A stretch of DNA of 64,000 bases. Source: Clonostachys chloroleuca. Lineage: Eukaryota > Ascomycota > Sordariomycetes > Hypocreales > Bionectriaceae. Shown here piece after piece: positions 60,713 to 64,000 of this stretch. The stretch spans positions 5,704,001-5,768,000 of the forward strand of contig JBANAY010000004.1 in the NCBI GenBank assembly GCA_037952775.1, written 5' to 3'. Below the pieces are notes generated by a model. The model was not told where the DNA came from, did not search any database, and worked only from the letters and a program-made list of their open reading frames with translations. Both the position numbers and the translations under genes were made by a program. Within the stretch, counting starts at the first letter, position 1. Every line of letters begins with the position of its first letter.

Positions 60713-62139
60713 GTTGACTGAGTATTTGGATTTGCGTCTGGTGGGGATTTCGGTAGTTGCGTGAGTTGAGAGACAGGGGAGGATTTAATCTTCGATGATC
60801 TTGGGCGAGAACGTTATCGGGTTGTGGAAGATCAAGGGTAGGCATTCTTATATCTAAATCTACCTGTACGCGGAGAGCAATTCCGTCATTCTCCCATGGC
60901 TACGCACACGTAGTACTCTACAACCTCATTTGATGGAAGGTTGGAAACGTGGTCGCTGGGAGAGGGAGCCTGTGTCGATCAGCAACGTCATTCCAGAAGC
61001 AGGGATATGAAGCAGGGTCCAGGCCCGTAATATCACGTTTGTTCATGGTAGATTTTTTGAAGGAGGTGCGCGTCTACCAAGGAAGAAACTTGATTTTAGT
61101 GGATGGAGGGTGGGTGAAATCGAGATCATCCCGCGTCATAGCCCGTCGCACTTGGCTGGAGGCTATGACGTTACCGGGTGGAGCTTATCGATAAGCACCT
61201 ATCGATAAGCAACCTTGCTTTGGCCCGCATTGTCACATGTTAGCTGTTTCTTATTACACAAGTAGGCATATGAGGATGCGTATCTTCAGCTGTTAAGGTA
61301 AAACAGGAATTTGCTCTCGGGGAGATAGTAATGGGGCAGGTCATCAGTGACATTGAGAAGTTGTAATCTTATGATCTTGCGAGTTCGAGTTCATATCGAC
61401 TGATCACTTACCCTATACCCCTTCTACTTGATCTTCCATCTGATAACAGAATGCAGCAATCAACAGTAATTAACTTGCGTATAATCAAATTGTCACAATA
61501 ATCACCCATTAAAATCTCGTATATGACTTATCGCGATTGGAGACCATGTATGCTATGGGTCGTGGGCTGGGTAAGTGACCTGTTCGTATGTTCAGGCTTG
61601 CCTTGAGGCTTGTAAAAAACAACCTCCTCCATTTAGATGCTATAGCCGCACGGAAAAAGCTTGATAGTTTCAACACAATTACAGGTCGGTGGCCATCAGC
61701 AGTATGAGCTATGCAGAAACTCCGGGAACCACCGCCTAAGGTAGTCGAGCAAATGAGAAAAGTACTCGGTCTGAGTACATTGGGTTGATGGATTTCGAAT
61801 TTCCCATCTCACTTCGTCCCCACTGCGCCTTTGCGTGCTGTTCTCCGCATGTTACGCCATTGCCTCGCGTTAGTTCTTACCGTATTTCCGGTGCAGGAGG
61901 AGAGTCCCGCTGCCTTTCGACTGGGGTGGCCATGCAGCTGGGAAATTCTCGCGCTGTAGTGTTTAGTCGTAGGTGCGAACCAGGGCGTCTTACAATGTAA
62001 TATCGTCTGCTTGAAAGGTGGAACTTGATATGCCACGCCTATTGGATTCTTACTACTTAAGGGAACCACAACGGACAACCTCACCAGTCCCCAGGCACCT
62101 TCCCTTGACCAACGCTCTGCAGATCGATTATCTCCCACT
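60713..62139. other. 1.4 kb divergent intergenic region
   Basis: Separates the small protein gene (-) from the carbonic anhydrase gene (+). Contains a GATA-type palindrome cluster at 61183-61210. No gene seen. Confidence 0.55.
61183..61210. promoter_or_regulatory. GATA-site palindrome GCTTATCGATAAGC plus adjacent TATCGATAAGC
   Basis: A perfect 14-bp dyad (61183-61196) is followed after three bases by an 11-bp repeat of its right half (61200-61210). This yields several overlapping HGATAR sites (CGATAA, and TTATCG in reverse). Such sites bind fungal GATA factors such as AreA-type nitrogen regulators. It lies about 470 bp upstream of the small protein gene and 930 bp upstream of the carbonic anhydrase. 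Confidence 0.55.
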
Positions 62140-62784
62140 ATGTCGTTTGTACGTTCTGTTATCCCCGAGTTTGAGGCGGCCAATCAGAAATATGTGGCGT
62201 CTTTCACCAAGGGGAATCTACCCCTCCCTCCCGGCCGGTGAGCTCATGCAGCCTGTCCCACCCTTCGTCTTGCTCTTTACCTCTAATATGACAATGCAGA
62301 AAAGTGGCAATAGTAGCATGCATGGATGCTCGGCTTGATCCGGCAAAAGTTCTTGGACTGGAAGAGGGTGACGCTCATGTGATCCGAAACGCAGGAGGTC
62401 GGACGGTTGATGGACTCCGTTCGCTTGTCATCTCTCAGCAACTTTTGGGTACACGAGAAATCGTTATTATCCACCACGTATGTATCTCCTCATTTTCTTT
62501 GGAATTGTCTCGAGAATCTAGCAAGGGTATGAACGCAGTGTTGACCGATATTGTAGACCGATTGCGGCATGCTCACTTTCACGGACACGGAGATCAAATC
62601 TAAGATCCGCAATGAGTTGAGTGAAAATGCAGACCATATTGCATTTTTGCCGTTCCATGACTTGAGGCAAAGCGTTCTGGATGATATTGAGATCATCAAG
62701 AAGAGCCCCCTTGTTTTGGATGTTCCCATCACAGGCTATATCTATGATGTCAAGACAGGCAAGCTGGAAAAAGTACAGGCATAA
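62140..62784 (+). CDS. Beta-class carbonic anhydrase
   Basis: Exons 62140..62237, 62300..62477 and 62557..62784 give 167 aa. The start is [19 protein letters not shown]. The zinc and catalytic residues of small beta-carbonic anhydrases are present: Cys40 with the Asp42-Arg44 dyad in [10 protein letters not shown], and His92-x2-Cys95 in HHTDCGM, the latter assembled across the second intron. [27 protein letters not shown] and the C-terminal [16 protein letters not shown] also fit. The enzyme interconverts CO2 and bicarbonate. The short form without a presequence suggests a cytosolic protein. Its stop codon is only 33 bp from that of the converging oxidoreductase gene. Confidence 0.92.
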
Positions 62785-62817
62785 GATATGGGCGGTCTTC
62801 TACTCTATTAGAACATC

Positions 62818-64000
62818 CTACAACCATCCATGATAATGCAAATCTCCCTGGGCATCGGTTGTTTTGTCAACACGAATAACTAGCTTAGAGCCAGATATCA
62901 GACCCCTTTTTAGCAATGAAAGACCTTTGTTGACGTCTTCTAGACCTCCATCCATTATCATGATGCGAGGAACCTGAAGCTTTCCATTCGTCAGATATGT
63001 GGTGAGTTCTTGAAGAATTTCCTGCCCGAATTCCGGATCATTGTGAAAGACTTTTACTTTTATCTCAGGCATGTTGACGAAAATGCCTTTGGACAATTCG
63101 ACTGGTTGCCCACTCTGGGCAGCAGTCTTTGCATGCTTCGGGATGCCAGCCAGCGCCACCAAGGTTTTCTTCCCATTCGACTTGCCTGTATTCATTGCCT
63201 GCAGACAGAGTCCGGCTGTTACAGGGCCGACAGCGTCGAAAGCATAGCTCAGTTGCCCCGATGTTGCCTGCTGGATTGCATCAAGTAGCTCTGTATCGCT
63301 CATCTCTCGATCTAGCACCACATTGGCACCTGCTTCCCGCACATAGTCAAGATTGTATTTACCGGCCACAGAAATGACTTTATAGCCGTAAAGTCTCGCC
63401 AATTGCACTGCGTAGTATCCTGTGCAGGTTGCTCCCCCCCATACTAGCACCCAATCTACTGATTCTTTCTGGGAGGCGTGGTGGTTCTGGGCACTTAGAC
63501 CTATATGCCGCTTCAAAGCGACGCCGGCAGTGATTGCACCAACCGGAATCGAAGCAGCTTCCTCAAAGGTCAAGCTTGGCGGTATGAGCGCAACAGATGC
63601 ATGGTGGGCGATGCAGTAATCTTGGAATGCGCCACAGCGGGCACTGGTATAATCTGTCAGGGTGAAGACGGCATCTCCAGATGACAGATTGGTAACAAAT
63701 TCGCCAACTTTATCAATGACACCTGCGACATCACGACCAGATACCCAAGGCAAAGAGCTGATACCGAAGTTGTAGTCCTTGGCTTGCCTGCATGAACCTT
63801 GGTCAGCTCGCTCCATCTAGCTATGACGGCTGCTGTCCACATCGGATGAGGGAGGGTGGGCTCATTACCAATCCACCGGGTTCAAACCAACGGCCACGGT
63901 TTTGATTCGCACCTCGTATGGTCCCGGTACAGGGATTGGATGTCCATGCTCAAGCACAAAGTCGCTGGCAAACTGCCGCAGGAGCAGCGCTTTCCCGATT
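62818..64000 (-). CDS. ToxD-like MDR oxidoreductase (zinc-binding alcohol dehydrogenase superfamily), 5' end outside window
   Basis: Visible exons: >64000..63869 and 63787..62818 (minus), joined as TG|G for Trp in LNPVDWQAKDYNFG. The N-terminal GroES-like part (PIPVPGPYEVRIKTVAVGLNPVD; GRDVAGVIDKVG) and the Rossmann part (WVLVWGGATCTGYYAVQLARLYGYKVISVAG, YAFDAVG) mark a medium-chain reductase. The catalytic zinc cysteine and the structural zinc cysteine cluster are not seen. This fits the zinc-independent enoyl-reductase/ToxD-like group, which usually reduces double bonds with NADPH. The first residues and the promoter lie beyond the right edge. The substrate is not inferable. Confidence 0.87.

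Overview
The window is genomic DNA of a filamentous ascomycete, most likely a eurotialean (Aspergillus/Penicillium-type) mould. The genes carry short introns of about 40-100 nt with GTRNGT donors, CTAAC/CTGAC-like branch sites and YAG acceptors. Intergenic stretches are long and genes lie on both strands without operons. A psi-factor-producing (Ppo) fatty acid oxygenase, a NACHT-TPR receptor-like protein, LtrA-like and MARVEL-like membrane proteins and a DUF3433 relic fit this group. Exon coordinates were derived by hand from splice signals and frame continuity.

Layout. 0-5.9 kb: the 3' part of a STAND (NACHT-TPR) NTPase, an FtsJ-like methyltransferase and a short-chain dehydrogenase. 5.9-14.6 kb is an accessory, repeat-rich island: simple-sequence tracts, two orphan genes, a three-copy ~120 bp repeat, a decayed DUF3433 membrane-protein gene with RIP-like TGG-to-TAG stops, and a 31 bp tandem duplication. 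A 70 bp segment is shared between the STAND gene and the DUF3433 relic. 14.6-19.2 kb has no recognisable gene. 19.2-34 kb: secreted chitin/polysaccharide deacetylase, LtrA-like membrane protein, a 70-aa small protein, a MARVEL-type tetraspan protein and arginase. 34-38 kb is gene-poor. 38-50 kb is the housekeeping block: GT90/CAP10 glycosyltransferase, mitochondrial transcription factor B (Mtf1), VPS4, prefoldin subunit 6 and the AMSH-type deubiquitinase. After 3.4 kb without a gene come a PpoC-like oxygenase (53.4-57 kb), a glutathione S-transferase relic, a MYND-finger protein, a small low-complexity protein, a beta-carbonic anhydrase, and the 3' part of a ToxD-like MDR oxidoreductase that runs off the right edge.

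Functional links are loose, as expected for a fungal chromosome. VPS4 and the AMSH-type enzyme, 2.4 kb apart, both act in the ESCRT/multivesicular-body pathway. Two conserved genes (VPS4 and the Ppo oxygenase) are each broken by a one-base deficit at a C/G homopolymer, which looks like assembly error rather than gene loss. I found no rRNA, tRNA, CRISPR or intact transposon. The most unusual observations are the shared RIP-polarised 70 bp patch, the triplicated repeat in front of an orphan gene, a 15-bp motif present three times upstream of arginase, a 23-residue basic/acidic tandem repeat inserted in Mtf1, and a predicted GC-AG intron in the AMSH gene.
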